Of a stretch of DNA of 40,390 nt, positions 8,268 through 18,500 are shown in pieces; position 1 is the stretch's first letter; every line of letters starts with the position of its first letter. The notes under the pieces are model-generated. The model did no database searches. It had not been told where the DNA came from and saw only the letters and a list, made by a program, of their open reading frames with translations. Position numbers and translations under genes: made by a program. The stretch spans positions 1-40,390 of the forward strand of contig JAPLSQ010000008.1 of the NCBI GenBank assembly GCA_026398535.1, given 5' to 3'. Source of the stretch: Candidatus Sumerlaeota bacterium (GTDB lineage: Bacteria > Sumerlaeota > Sumerlaeia > Sumerlaeales > Sumerlaeaceae).

Positions 8268-9365
8268 TCAATTCCCCGTTTCCGTTTGCCGGCCGGTTTG
8301 TTGTTCATTGGCTTCAAGCACTCTCAGGAAATTCTCGCCGGCTATTTTCCTGATATTCTTTTCGCTGAAACCGCGGCGGCGGAGACCGCTGATCAGCAGC
8401 GGCATGGCGGCAGCGGTTTCGAGTCCGCGTGCCGGCTGGATGTCGCCATCCCAGTCGCTGCCAAAACCGACATGATCGACTCCGGCCACGCGCGCGATAT
8501 GACTGATCTGGTCGAGAACGGATTCGATCGTGGGCTGACTTGTCTTGCGGGAAAACATGCCTGCCGGAGAAGCGAGAAATTCGCTGTGAAAATTGACGCC
8601 GATCACGCCGCCGTTTTGGCGCAGCAGCGCAAGCATGTCGTCCGAAACATTGCGCGGATGGTTCGCGAGCGCCCGCGCGTTGGAATGCGAGAGAATCACC
8701 GGAAGGGATGAAACGGCGATCGTTCCGCAGAATGTCTGATCGGAAACGTGCGAAAGATCGGGGACAATGCCCGTGCGGTTCATCTCGCGGATCATTGCGC
8801 GGCCCATTTCGGTGAGTCCCATCGCCGGACCGGCCGATTGTGACGATCCGGCCCAGCCGATGTTGCCCCTCCATGTGAGCGTGATCCGCCGCACGCCGAG
8901 TTTGCGGAAATGCGCCACCAGTGAAATGTTGTCATTCAATGCGGATCCGCCCTCGATGCCCAAGAGCGCGGCGATCTTGCCGTTTGCCGCGGTTGCGCGG
9001 CATTCGGCGGCCGTCTGGCAGAAGACAAGATCGTTTGGATGTCTGCTGATCTGGCGCTTGAAAGCCGCGATGAGATTTTCCGTCCGTTGCGTTCCGGCGC
9101 GTCCATAATACCTTTCAGGATTCACCCACGCGGCAAACCAGACGACATTGACACCGCCGGCTTTCCAGGAAGCAATATCCCCTTGCGCATCGGTGTCCTG
9201 GGTTGGCTCGGCGAGGTCGTCGCCGCGGTCGAGCACACGCCTGAGACAATCCTCATGGGCGTCGAAAATGATCGGGGGAAGCGCCGCGGATTCCGGGCGC
9301 GCTGATGGCGCCATGAGCGTTGCAAGGAAGATCAGAAAAGGTATGATGATGCGCTTGATTGCCAT
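8268..9365 (-). CDS. M19-family membrane dipeptidase (renal dipeptidase-like)
   Basis: The 365-residue product has an N-terminal signal peptide (IIIPFLIFLATLMAPSARP). All metal ligands expected of M19 zinc dipeptidases can be placed: FDAHED (H37, D39), LGIEGG (E138), DLSHVSD (H206), LSHSNARAL (H227) and GFGSDWDG (D304). The family hydrolyses dipeptides, often with a D-residue or dehydro-residue at the C-terminal side. Export suggests periplasmic peptide scavenging. The start codon lies 10 bases after the stop of the MFS/spermidine-synthase fusion, which indicates cotranscription. Confidence 0.95.
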   Translation of the reverse strand: MAIKRIIIPFLIFLATLMAPSARPESAALPPIIFDAHEDCLRRVLDRGDDLAEPTQDTDAQGDIASWKAGGVNVVWFAAWVNPERYYGRAGTQRTENLIAAFKRQISRHPNDLVFCQTAAECRATAANGKIAALLGIEGGSALNDNISLVAHFRKLGVRRITLTWRGNIGWAGSSQSAGPAMGLTEMGRAMIREMNRTGIVPDLSHVSDQTFCGTIAVSSLPVILSHSNARALANHPRNVSDDMLALLRQNGGVIGVNFHSEFLASPAGMFSRKTSQPTIESVLDQISHIARVAGVDHVGFGSDWDGDIQPARGLETAAAMPLLISGLRRRGFSEKNIRKIAGENFLRVLEANEQQTGRQTETGN

Positions 9366-9375
9366 TTTCAGCGTT

Positions 9376-12300
9376 TCATTTGGGTTGGCCGGGCAGATCC
9401 CCGGCGCTTCCGGCGCCGCTTTCAGTCAATTTTCGATACTGGGCGGCTTTGTCGGGTTTGCTGTTGCGTTCGTAGATGTCGGCAAGCAGCGGCCATGCGG
9501 CTTTCTGTATCTCGCGCGCGCCGCCGGCCGCGTTGCCATTACTGCTGATGAGCCGCAACAATTCATTGATCTCGGTGACGGCGTCACCGTCGCGCCGCAG
9601 GAGCGCGTGTATCTGCGCCAGTTGCCAGCGCGCCCAGATGTTGCCGGGCTGTCCGAGCACTTTGCGGCGGAGTTCCCTGAACTCAAGGAGGTTTCGGATG
9701 GCTGAATCATCGGGCGCGATCTCTTGCGCGTTCATATATGCTTTTGCCGCGCCGCCGATCTTCATTTCACGGTACAGCCTGTGGCCCTTGATGATTGCGG
9801 TCACGGCGTTTGAATAGCGGCGCAAGGATTGAAGGAAACGGGCGGGCACACCGGCAGATTCATCGATAAGGCGCGCGGGGTCTTCGCGAATCGCCATGAG
9901 GGCGTCGAGATTGTCGAGTAGCGCGGCGTCATTGTAGCCGCAGCGCGGCGACTCAAACTCAAGATAAGGAAAATTCTCGGTGTTGAGTGTGCGCCCTTTC
10001 AGATACTCCCCGAGTGTGGCGCGGCCGGTGACGAAGCACGAGAGCAGTTTTTCCGGCTGGTCAAGGTTCACCTCGGCCAGGTCGCGCGCCACGGCGGGCA
10101 AAGCCATTTTTTCTGTCATCTTCTTGAGATCAACCTTGAGCGGCTTGGCTGTTCCTGTCAGCAGGATGTAGTGAGTTGGCTGGTTGTTCATGTAAAAGAT
10201 GTCCATGTTCGGGAAAACGGTGTAAAATGAGCGGAGGGCCACGCGCATCGCCTCGTTAGAAAGTCCCGCCAAGGGCATCCACACGACCACCATTCCCTGG
10301 CTGGTGATGTGGTCGCGGCAGAGGGTGAAATACTCCACATCGTAAAGGTTCGCGTTGGACTTGTAGCGCAGATCGGTGCAGTCGGTGGCGATGATATCAT
10401 AGGTTGCGCCCGTGAAGCGCAGGTAACTGCGCACATCGTCGAGGATGATCCTGTAGCGTTTGTCGGCCTTGAACCATCCGCTGTCGCCGCCGTCGTTCCA
10501 TAACGGTTTTCCCTCGGGTTCGCGGCCTGTGCGCCGAATGTATTCGCCGCGGTTCATGACGATATCGTGGTTGGAGGCTGTCAATGCGGGCGCGGCTTCG
10601 ATGACGGTTTTTGCGATCTCGGCGCAGTCGATTCGTTCCAATTCCGGGTAAAGCGTGTAGGAATAGCTTGCGCCGCCGCTGCCAAATCCGACGGTGAGCG
10701 CGCTTCGCGCGCGGGGCAGCAAGAGCATCGGCATGTGCGCCAGACTTTTCTGGTCGGTCATCAGCATCGGGTCCGTGCCGGCCACTCCGACGTTGTCCAC
10801 ATAAATTGTCCGATAACCGAGTGTGTTCTGCATAACAGCGACCGTGGCCAGCGGGCCTTCCTTGTAAAATGCGGTCACAGGCTCATGAATGGTTGCGGGT
10901 TGAAAAAACGCCGGACGCGGCAGACGCACAAATGCCACAATAAGAGCCGCTGAACCAGCGGCCAGCCAGACGATCCGTTGATTTTGTGATGATGTGTTGT
11001 CGCGGCATATAAGAACAAGACCCATGATCAACTGGATGGCGCCGAAAAGGAAGATCGTGTTTGCGATGCCCAAGCCCGGCAACAGAAAGAATCCCGTGAG
11101 GGTCGCGCCATAAATGGCGCCTATGGTGTTGAGCGCATAAAGGCGTCCCACGTCGCGCCCCACCGCGCCCGACGATCCCGCGACCGCCTGAACGGCTGCG
11201 GGAAAAGCAAGCCCCATGCAGAATGTCGGCAGGAAGATTGCCGCCGCCGCGCGAAGAAACACCAATGTCACGGCCGCGCCCCAGTGAATCTGCCCTGAAA
11301 TGGGATCGATGTCCTTCAGCCAGTTATTGCCGAGATCGTAACAGACATAATAAATCATGAAAAAGGAGAAGATGGATGACAAGCCGATGAGTGCCTGCAA
11401 CGCGGCGAACAACCGGAATGCGCCAGCGCCGCCAGGGGGGGGGTCGTCATCCCGGCGTCTGAGTATCGGCGTCATCACCGCGCTCCCCAGCGCAATGCCG
11501 GCAAGAAATGTGGCCAGCATGGCGGAAAAGGAATAGGTCGTATTCTTCAACACGTCGAATGTGAAAACCAGCGCGCGCGTCCATGTGATCTCGAGCCCCA
11601 GCGCGATGAACCCCGAGACTGTGTAGGCGGTCATGACCAGCCATATGCGCTTCCTGACGGTCGCCGGCGCGCTTGTCTGTCGCAGGTCAGCGGGTTCGGC
11701 AGGCATGCCAGACAGGGCGGAATCATCGATGGCGGGCGCCATTTTCGACGGCCGGCCGGCAAAAAACCATAACACAAGCGCGGTTGCTCCCGCCGCGGCA
11801 TTTATGACAGCCGCAAACGCCACCGTGCCGGAGATGCCCCACCAGCGTATGAAATAAAACCCGCCAAGAAATGTTCCCGCCACGGCGCCGGCCGTGTTGA
11901 GCGCATACAACAGCCCCACCCTGGTTCCGGCGCCGGATGGATGATCGGTGACAAATTTCGCCAGTAGCGGCAGCGTGCCGCCCATCATTGTCGTCGGGAT
12001 CAGCAGCACCGTGAAGACGACGATGAGCCGGACAAGAGAGAAAAAGAAGAAGTTGATGTCGGCCATCCTGTAGATGGCGATGAAGAGCGGATCGAGAACG
12101 CGCAACATCTGCGGAACCGCGAGCGCCGTTGCGGCAACAAGTATTTCAAGGACGCCATAAAGCGCCAGCCGCGCGCGGGCGCGCTCCGCGATTCCCCCGA
12201 ACAGCCAACTGCCCAGCGCCAACCCGCCCATGAAGGCCGCCACCACGGTGCTCACAGAATACAATGTGGCTCCGAAGATGTTGAGCAAATACCTTTGCCA

Positions 12301-12447
12301 CGCAACCTGGCACACCAGCCCGCTGATTCCCGTGGCAAGGAACAGCATGTAAACCGTCCCCACCACCGCGGCGTGGCGATTGTTTAGTAATCCATGGGAG
12401 CGCGGGTGTCCCCGCCCGCCCACTCTGATGTTGCTTGAATCGGTCAT
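9376..12447 (-). CDS. Fused MFS-like membrane/spermidine synthase-like protein with TPR tail
   Basis: The product has 1023 residues. Residues 30-500 are a polytopic membrane domain of about a dozen helices opening with the family signature FLATGISGLVCQVAWQRYL and an internal RLYALNTIGAIYGATLTGF repeat. Residues about 520-835 form a spermidine-synthase-like Rossmann domain with GFGSGG (587-592) for the nucleotide part of decarboxylated SAM or SAM, E609, and DDVRSYLR. The ATDCTDLRY...NLYDVEYF segment stands where the catalytic DSSDP loop lies in true spermidine synthases, so substrate and activity are uncertain. Residues about 880-1010 look like TPR helices. Residues 9-18 are encoded by a REP-like palindrome, and nine consecutive G bases at 11435-11443 encode part of DDDPPP. 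It heads the minus-strand operon. The annotated ATG has no clear ribosome-binding site, so a later start is possible. Confidence 0.9.
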   Translation of the reverse strand: MTDSSNIRVGGRGHPRSHGLLNNRHAAVVGTVYMLFLATGISGLVCQVAWQRYLLNIFGATLYSVSTVVAAFMGGLALGSWLFGGIAERARARLALYGVLEILVAATALAVPQMLRVLDPLFIAIYRMADINFFFFSLVRLIVVFTVLLIPTTMMGGTLPLLAKFVTDHPSGAGTRVGLLYALNTAGAVAGTFLGGFYFIRWWGISGTVAFAAVINAAAGATALVLWFFAGRPSKMAPAIDDSALSGMPAEPADLRQTSAPATVRKRIWLVMTAYTVSGFIALGLEITWTRALVFTFDVLKNTTYSFSAMLATFLAGIALGSAVMTPILRRRDDDPPPGGAGAFRLFAALQALIGLSSIFSFFMIYYVCYDLGNNWLKDIDPISGQIHWGAAVTLVFLRAAAAIFLPTFCMGLAFPAAVQAVAGSSGAVGRDVGRLYALNTIGAIYGATLTGFFLLPGLGIANTIFLFGAIQLIMGLVLICRDNTSSQNQRIVWLAAGSAALIVAFVRLPRPAFFQPATIHEPVTAFYKEGPLATVAVMQNTLGYRTIYVDNVGVAGTDPMLMTDQKSLAHMPMLLLPRARSALTVGFGSGGASYSYTLYPELERIDCAEIAKTVIEAAPALTASNHDIVMNRGEYIRRTGREPEGKPLWNDGGDSGWFKADKRYRIILDDVRSYLRFTGATYDIIATDCTDLRYKSNANLYDVEYFTLCRDHITSQGMVVVWMPLAGLSNEAMRVALRSFYTVFPNMDIFYMNNQPTHYILLTGTAKPLKVDLKKMTEKMALPAVARDLAEVNLDQPEKLLSCFVTGRATLGEYLKGRTLNTENFPYLEFESPRCGYNDAALLDNLDALMAIREDPARLIDESAGVPARFLQSLRRYSNAVTAIIKGHRLYREMKIGGAAKAYMNAQEIAPDDSAIRNLLEFRELRRKVLGQPGNIWARWQLAQIHALLRRDGDAVTEINELLRLISSNGNAAGGAREIQKAAWPLLADIYERNSKPDKAAQYRKLTESGAGSAGDLPGQPK
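12402..12419. repeat. REP-like palindrome inside the 5' end of a coding sequence
   Basis: The arms at 12402-12408 and 13-base-distant 12413-12419 pair over 7 positions (one G-T wobble) around a TCCC loop. The layout (GGGyr-TCCC-ygCCC) matches the palindrome at 977-1004. It encodes the residues VGGRGHPRSH at the N-terminus of the MFS/spermidine-synthase fusion, a segment that does not look like part of the membrane domain. Confidence 0.5.
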
Positions 12448-12534
12448 AGAGTCATGCTGTTTATGGTTTGAGTCGCTTCTGATGCAAATGATATGCGATC
12501 ATATGAAGCGAACAATTCATTTTGGAAATTCATC

Positions 12535-13599
12535 ATGACGATCTTCGTTAATCCGGCTGTGGCGTCCTTGACGGCATATGTTCCCGGTGATCAGCCGTGG
12601 GAACCCGGTTATATCAAGCTTAATACGAACGAAAGTCCGTTTCCGCCCTCGCCTGAAGTGATTGAGGCGGTGAGCCGGGCAACGGCGCTGGGTGAATTCA
12701 ACAAGTATCCCGATCCGAAATCAAAGTCCCTTCGGCATGCGATCGCCCGCCAGCTTGGCTTTGAACCGTGCCAAGTGCTTGCGGGCAACGGTTCCGACGA
12801 GGTGTTGCGCTTGTTGTGTCATGCATTTCTGCGCCCCAGATCAGGCGACTGCATAGGCATGCTTTACCCGACCTATACGCTGTATAAAACGCTTGCGGAG
12901 ATGTTCGGTTGTGGTTGCGAGGCTTATCAGCTTCCCGCTCCCGACTACAGCATGCCTGCGGCGGCAATCAACGCGGACGTGAAAATATTTTTCATCGCGA
13001 ACCCCAACCCTCCGCTTGGAATATTGTACAAGCCCGGCCTGATCGCCAACATGGCGGAAGTCCGCCCGGAAAGGCTCATTGTCATCGACGAAGCCTACGC
13101 TGATTTTGCGGGGAGCAACTGCCTTGATATTCTGAATAATCATGAAAATGTCGTCATCACCCGCACATTTTCCAAGAGTTACTCGCTCGCGGGGATCCGG
13201 GTTGGTTTTATTCTGGCCCATGAGCCGATCATAGCGCAACTCACAAAGATAAAGGACTCGTATAATCTGAACCAGTTGAGCCAGAAGGCCGCCGAGGCGG
13301 CATGGCTTTCGGCATCATATTACGAGGCAAAGAACGCGCTCATCCGGGAGAACAGGGATTTTCTGACCGCAGCGATTCGGCAACGCGGCTTCGAGGTTCC
13401 CGAGTCGTTCGGTAATTTTATTTTTGCGCGCAGGCGCGATGCCGAACAGCTCTACGCCGAACTGAAACAGCGAAAAATACTCGTCAGATATTTTAATGCC
13501 CCCGCATTGCGCGACGGCGTCCGCATCACGATCGGGGCGCGGAAAGATCTGGAGTCCCTGCTTTCCGCCATCGATAAGATTGATGCCAGCCGCGCGTAA
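12535..13599 (+). CDS. hisC: Histidinol-phosphate aminotransferase (class I/II PLP enzyme)
   Basis: The product transfers an amino group from glutamate to imidazole-acetol phosphate in histidine synthesis; close homologues also act on aromatic amino acids. With the start at 12535 it has 354 residues, the usual HisC length, beginning NPAVASLTAYVPG. An ATG at 12493 would add 14 atypical residues. Landmarks are LNTNESPFPP, GNGSDEVLRLL, the PLP-binding NPNPPLG near N157 (canonical NPNNPTG), IDEAYADF with D185 and Y188, and TFSKSYSLAGIRVGF with the Schiff-base lysine K214. No other his genes are nearby, so a broader aminotransferase role is possible. It is divergent from the gene ending the operon at 12447 and convergent with nagA, with 28 bases between. 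Confidence 0.9.
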   Translation: MTIFVNPAVASLTAYVPGDQPWEPGYIKLNTNESPFPPSPEVIEAVSRATALGEFNKYPDPKSKSLRHAIARQLGFEPCQVLAGNGSDEVLRLLCHAFLRPRSGDCIGMLYPTYTLYKTLAEMFGCGCEAYQLPAPDYSMPAAAINADVKIFFIANPNPPLGILYKPGLIANMAEVRPERLIVIDEAYADFAGSNCLDILNNHENVVITRTFSKSYSLAGIRVGFILAHEPIIAQLTKIKDSYNLNQLSQKAAEAAWLSASYYEAKNALIRENRDFLTAAIRQRGFEVPESFGNFIFARRRDAEQLYAELKQRKILVRYFNAPALRDGVRITIGARKDLESLLSAIDKIDASRA

Positions 13600-13627
13600 T
13601 GGGTTGTTTATAAAGATACCGGCAAAA

Positions 13628-14656
13628 TCAGCGGCAAAGCGAGCATTGAAAACCCTGCGGGCTTACGATGACTGAGACTTTCACGGGTTCTGGCAGACCT
13701 ACAACCGACGCGGGTATGACCGAAGCCATTTTCCACGCGTCCTCAAACCCGATGCCGCATTGAGCGCAAACATTTATTACAGCGCGGTCAAGCGTGAGCG
13801 ATGAACCGGCAAGGAAACCGCTCTCGGGTTGGAATGCGCCGGTGACAAGCCCGTCTTCCCGCACGCGAAGCGTCTGGCCGCCAAGGCAATACACACCGGG
13901 CGGGGCATCGGCGGCCGCGGTCGCGTCGGTGACAAGAATCGACCTGGAGGGGGGTTTTGCCCGCAGAAAATTCTTCAGGGTGAAAAAAGGAATGTGACGC
14001 CCGTCGGCGATGAATCCCGCGAAGAGCGCATCCGCCGCAAGCTGGAATTGCACATAGTTATTCAGGCGGGGAAGCATGAGGTGCGAGCCATTGCCAAGAT
14101 GCGTTGACATGCGCGCTCCGGCGCTGATTGCCGCCGCCAGAATATCCGGGGAGGCCTGCGTATGACCGAGCGCCGCACAAATTCCCGCGCTTGCGGCTTT
14201 TTCGATGAAATCGAGCGCGCCCGGAAGCTCTGGCGCGACGGTGATGATCCCGATGCGGCGTCCGCTGGCTTCGATGAAGCGGTCGAGCCAATCCGGCGCG
14301 GCATCAGGACGCAGACAGTATGCGCGCGGATGCGCTCCGCGAGGGCCGTCCTCGGGGGATATGAAAGGCCCTTCGATGTGCAGGAGCGGAAAAGCATGCG
14401 CGAGGGCGGCGTCTTGATCGGCGGTTTGCGCGTAACGCCGCGCCCGCGCGAGCATGCGGTCTGTGTCATCCGTGATGAAAGTTGGCAGTGCGGCCGTGAC
14501 GCCGCGGCGCGACATGGCTTCGCGCACGCGATGCAGAATATCGGGCGTCCAGTTCGCGGGATCGCTGTTAAAGTCGAAGCCCGCGTAGCCATTGACCTGC
14601 AAATCGACAAGTCCCGGACCGGTATATGTTTCAGGCAAGGGTTGAGTCATTGACAT
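13628..14656 (-). CDS. nagA: N-acetylglucosamine-6-phosphate deacetylase
   Basis: The 342-residue amidohydrolase removes acetate from GlcNAc-6-phosphate to feed NagB. Metal and catalytic residues can be placed on the E. coli scheme: HIEGPF (E95), ALGHTQASP (H165), MSTHLGNG (H186) and LVTDATAA (D244). GPGLVDLQVNGYAGFDFN matches the DVQLNG-type first motif of single-metal NagA. The protein begins almost at that motif, so the N-terminal half of the small beta-sandwich domain seen in about 380-residue relatives is missing or reduced. HLGNG replaces the usual HLYNAM. It starts 4 bases after the nagB stop, so translation is probably coupled. Confidence 0.9.
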   Translation of the reverse strand: MSMTQPLPETYTGPGLVDLQVNGYAGFDFNSDPANWTPDILHRVREAMSRRGVTAALPTFITDDTDRMLARARRYAQTADQDAALAHAFPLLHIEGPFISPEDGPRGAHPRAYCLRPDAAPDWLDRFIEASGRRIGIITVAPELPGALDFIEKAASAGICAALGHTQASPDILAAAISAGARMSTHLGNGSHLMLPRLNNYVQFQLAADALFAGFIADGRHIPFFTLKNFLRAKPPSRSILVTDATAAADAPPGVYCLGGQTLRVREDGLVTGAFQPESGFLAGSSLTLDRAVINVCAQCGIGFEDAWKMASVIPASVVGLPEPVKVSVIVSPQGFQCSLCR

Positions 14657-14660
14657 CGCG

Positions 14661-15410
14661 TCAACAGTTTTGACGCTTCAGTTTTGCCGCCGCATCCCGG
14701 TCGAGATATATTGCGCAATCGGGGTGGGTTTGCAGGATGGAAGCGGGAACATCAGGCGTGACGCGCCCTTCAACCGCGCCCGCCACAGCGTCCGCTTTTC
14801 GCTCATCCTGCACGGCGCAGATGATGCCGCGCGATTTAAGGATTTGTTTGATGGACATTGATATCGCCCGCTTGGGGACCTCATCAAGCGTGGCGAACCA
14901 CCCCTCGCCAAACTGCTGGCGGCGGCATGCTTCGTCCAGGTTGACAACGATATAGGGTTCTTCGGTGTTGAAATCCGCGGGGGGATCGTTGAACGCCAGG
15001 TGGCCGTTTTCCCCGATGCCGACGAATGCCATGTCGATGGGGGCGGCATTGATGAGCGCTGCGAGCCGCGCGCACTCGCTTGCGGGATCGGCCTCGCCGT
15101 CGATCATGTGAAAATCGCGCAGCGGTTTCGGCAGTTTGCCGGCGAATCTTTCTTTGATGTATTTCCGGAAAGAAGCGGGGTGGGTGACAGGGAGGCCGAT
15201 GTACTCATCAAGATGGAAAACCGTCACGCGGCCCCAGTCGATATTCGGCGAGGTGACGACGTTCTGCAATGTGGCGAATTGCGAAGTGCCGGTTGCAAGG
15301 ATGATGCGCGCCTCGCCGCGTTCGTTGATGGCATTGCGAATCATCTTCGCGCCAGCTTCAGCGGCGGCATGGCCCATCATTTCCTTGTTGTCGAACACCT
15401 TGACAATCAT
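14661..15410 (-). CDS. nagB: Glucosamine-6-phosphate deaminase
   Basis: The product converts glucosamine-6-phosphate to fructose-6-phosphate and ammonia, the step after NagA, so the pair funnels amino sugars from peptidoglycan or chitin into glycolysis. The start at 15410 follows AAAGGAG by 6 bases; the open frame extends to 15461 but without such a site. The 249-residue product shows ATGTSQ (39-43), [10 protein letters not shown] with D68, and [14 protein letters not shown] with H137. Compared with E. coli NagB, the Asp before the GH pair is Asn (N135), and the later Glu is Asp (D142). This pattern is seen in a separate NagB-like subgroup, so activity should be considered likely but not certain. 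Confidence 0.92.
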   Translation of the reverse strand: MIVKVFDNKEMMGHAAAEAGAKMIRNAINERGEARIILATGTSQFATLQNVVTSPNIDWGRVTVFHLDEYIGLPVTHPASFRKYIKERFAGKLPKPLRDFHMIDGEADPASECARLAALINAAPIDMAFVGIGENGHLAFNDPPADFNTEEPYIVVNLDEACRRQQFGEGWFATLDEVPKRAISMSIKQILKSRGIICAVQDERKADAVAGAVEGRVTPDVPASILQTHPDCAIYLDRDAAAKLKRQNC

Positions 15411-15536
15411 CAGGCGCTCCTTTGTTTCGGCATTTGCAGGCACTGAACATGCCCCGCGCAATACATTGTCTGCAATAATTCGCGCCGAGCGTGTTTGGCA
15501 AAGGATATTGTGCGTTCCTGCCTTAAACCCGGCGCA

Positions 15537-18500
15537 TCATTTGTCTTTCACCTTGATGATGATTTCATCCGAGTTTGCGCGCAATGGCGGGAAATACATC
15601 GCGTATCCCTTTGACGGCATCGTGTGGAACACGCCGGGAATCTCCGCGCGGCAATTGTAGGCAACCGTGTTCGTTCCCTGCGGCAGTCTGGACATGAAGA
15701 ACGACACATACTGATCGCGCAGTTCCATGTGAGACGCCAGCCCCGAATATTGGTATCCGCTTTGCACCGCGACGGGCTCCATTCCGGCGGGTTTGGCGTC
15801 CTCAAAGACAATGTACTCGTAGTCGTTGAGGGACTTGATCTTAAGGGTCACGCGCAGTTCATCGCCCGACACGACCGTTTCGCCGTCCTTGATGGGCACA
15901 TACTTGTCAATCGCGGCGACGCCCGTCGTTCCTTTCACCTGTTCACGAACGACACGCTCGTAAACGCGTTCCACAAAAATCTCGTTGCCGGCCGCCTTGA
16001 TGTTCTCCTCGAGGGTGAAATATTCGGCATACACGCTGTAGAAAAGCATCCCATCGCCGGTTTTTGTGATGGTGACAGGGAAGCGGCCGTCGGGCGTCGC
16101 ATCGCCCTCGATCACAAACTTGCCGTCGAATTTCCAGAAGTTGCCGGGATTGAGATCGAAGGTTCTTGTGATGAAATTCTTTTCACCGGGTTTTCCTGCT
16201 GCGATTTCGATTTTCATCTCTGACGCGGTTTCCTTGCGGTCTTTCATGTAGGCGAGGAGGGCCAGCACGGCCTGCGCGGTGTCCTTGGTGGATTTCCATT
16301 GTGCGCCCTGGCGGTTGAGCGCCAGCCATTTCATCGCCTGCTGAGTCATCGGGTCGTCGGGTGCGATTTCGAGATACGCCTGCAATCCCTGGGCTGTTGC
16401 CTCAACGGCGTCTTCCCACCACCACCATGCCTGATCGATGCGGCCCCAGCGCGCTGTGTTGTTCTCGGGTGTGATGACGGCGAAATTCCGCAAGTTGCGC
16501 AGGACGACGCGGGCGTCGTCCTTCCGGTCGGCGCGCCAGAGCGCGCGCGCCAGCATGGCCAGCCCCTGGCCCGTCAGTTTCTCGCGGTGTTTCCATACCT
16601 GGTCGAGCGCCTCTTTCTGTATGTCGTTGTTCAGGCTCAGCACGAAAATTTGGTACATAAGGGCGTGAGTTCCGCCCCGCACCCAGTAGTTGTTCGTGTC
16701 GTCCGTGTCCTTGTATTCGCGGATGTGCCGTCTCATGTATTCCAAACCGCGCTGGAACATCGCCTCGTCCACGGCGCATTTGGCGCCGCGCGCGAGTGTG
16801 AGACCATACATGACATATGCCGTCATGTAGTCGTCCGTGCCGCCATCTTTCCACCATCCCCATCCGCCGTCGCCATGCTGGAAATCCGTGATGCGATCGA
16901 GGCCCGCCTTCACCACGTCGACAAGCTTCGCTTCCAGCATCTCGTCACGCGGGATGTTCAAATCGCGGAATGTTTGCGCGGCAATGGCAGCGGGCATAAA
17001 ACGGCTCATCGTTTGCTCGACGCAGCCATAGGGGTAATCGATCAGGCAGGGAATGGCGTCGCGGATGGCGGCGGCCAGCGAGGGATTGACCGTGATGGTC
17101 AGGCGCGTCGACGACTTGATCCTCTCGTCGGGCAGCTCGACAACCTGCGTGATGGTCGTTGTCTTGCCAGATTTATCGATTGTCATGCCCGTCGTGGTCT
17201 TGTCATCGGTTGAACCGTTCCATGCCACGAACTTGTCGATGCCATGCGGCAGCACGGGAAATTTCTGCTCTACGGCATCGCTCTCTTCATCGGTCAGCGC
17301 CTTCAATTCGATCACAGCCTCGCCGCTGTCCTTGACATCCACCTGCCAGTCCACGCGCTCCTCGGCATTGGGCTTAATACGCACGCGCTTTTCGGCGGTC
17401 ATCGCGGCTTGTTGTGACGACACGCTTGCGCCGCCCTCCAGGCTGAGCCCTTTCACCGTGAGGATCGCGCGCACCTCTTTTTCTGATTTAAGATAGTTAT
17501 GGACAATGCCCGATATGGTCACACGGTCGCGCTCGCGGAAGAACCGCGGCGCTTCCAGACGCGCAAGCAGATTTTTCGTCACCACGGTCTCCGTGTTTGC
17601 GTTGCCGACGATGGTGTCGGGCGTGAGGCCGACGGCCACGGCGCGCCATGTGGTCAGTGAATCGGGGAATTTGACTTTGGCTGTGGCGCTGCCTTGCGCG
17701 TCCGTGACAATCGTTGGCGACCAAAACATCGAGTCGCGGAAATCGGAGCGCGCTTTTGCCTCGGCCATCTGCGGCTCTTTCCTGTTGGCGACTTCCCCGG
17801 CTGCGCCCTTTACGGGCCAAACATCGCCCATGGAGTCTTTGCTTTCTTTCAACATATGCTCTCCCGCCGCCATCGGCGCCAGCGCCGGCGCTGCCGCCAA
17901 CCTGAAGTTGTAGTCCCGCGACGCCCCGAACCCCAACGAATATTGTTGAGCCTCACCAAGTTGCCCTCTTGCCAAGCCCAAGTCTCTTTGAGCCTGACCA
18001 ATATTCGTTTCACTTGGATCCCGGAACAGATATTGTGACCATTTATCCGGCATGCGGCTGTTATAACGTCCGGGATCATCGGCCGACTGGCCGATGTTGG
18101 CGCGGAGTTCGCGGCGCTGGCCATAGAAAAAGCGCCGGATATCCTCGCGCTTGTCGGGCGAGATGTAGAGGATTGAGCGGTCGAACATCGCCAGTGAAAA
18201 CTCGGCGTTCACGGGGTTGCCCTGATAATCGGTTGCTCTGATCTCGACTGAACCCTCCTGGCCGGGCCGGTAGCCGTCCTTGTCCGTTTTGACGGTCACA
18301 TTAAGCACTTTTCGCAAGGGCGGGACGATGAGTTCCTTCTGATCGGAGATGACTTTGTTGTTGCTTACGGCGGCAACATGAATCATGGAATTTGGCACGA
18401 AGCCCGCGGTGATGGGGATGCGGATGAAGTTTGTATGGTCCGGGAGGGGCAGAATTTTCTTTTCGAGGTTGCCGCTGCCCGAGTCGATCCAATACCATGC

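Noticed and set aside
12450..12534. Small inverted repeat ATATG-CGAT-CATAT upstream of hisC as an operator
   Set aside because: Arms of five bases in AT-rich sequence are expected by chance; no second copy was found.
16299..17213. 304-codon open frame antisense to the alpha-2-macroglobulin gene
   Set aside because: It lies wholly within the thioester domain coding region, has no ribosome-binding site and no recognisable domain; it is a codon-bias shadow of a GC-rich gene.
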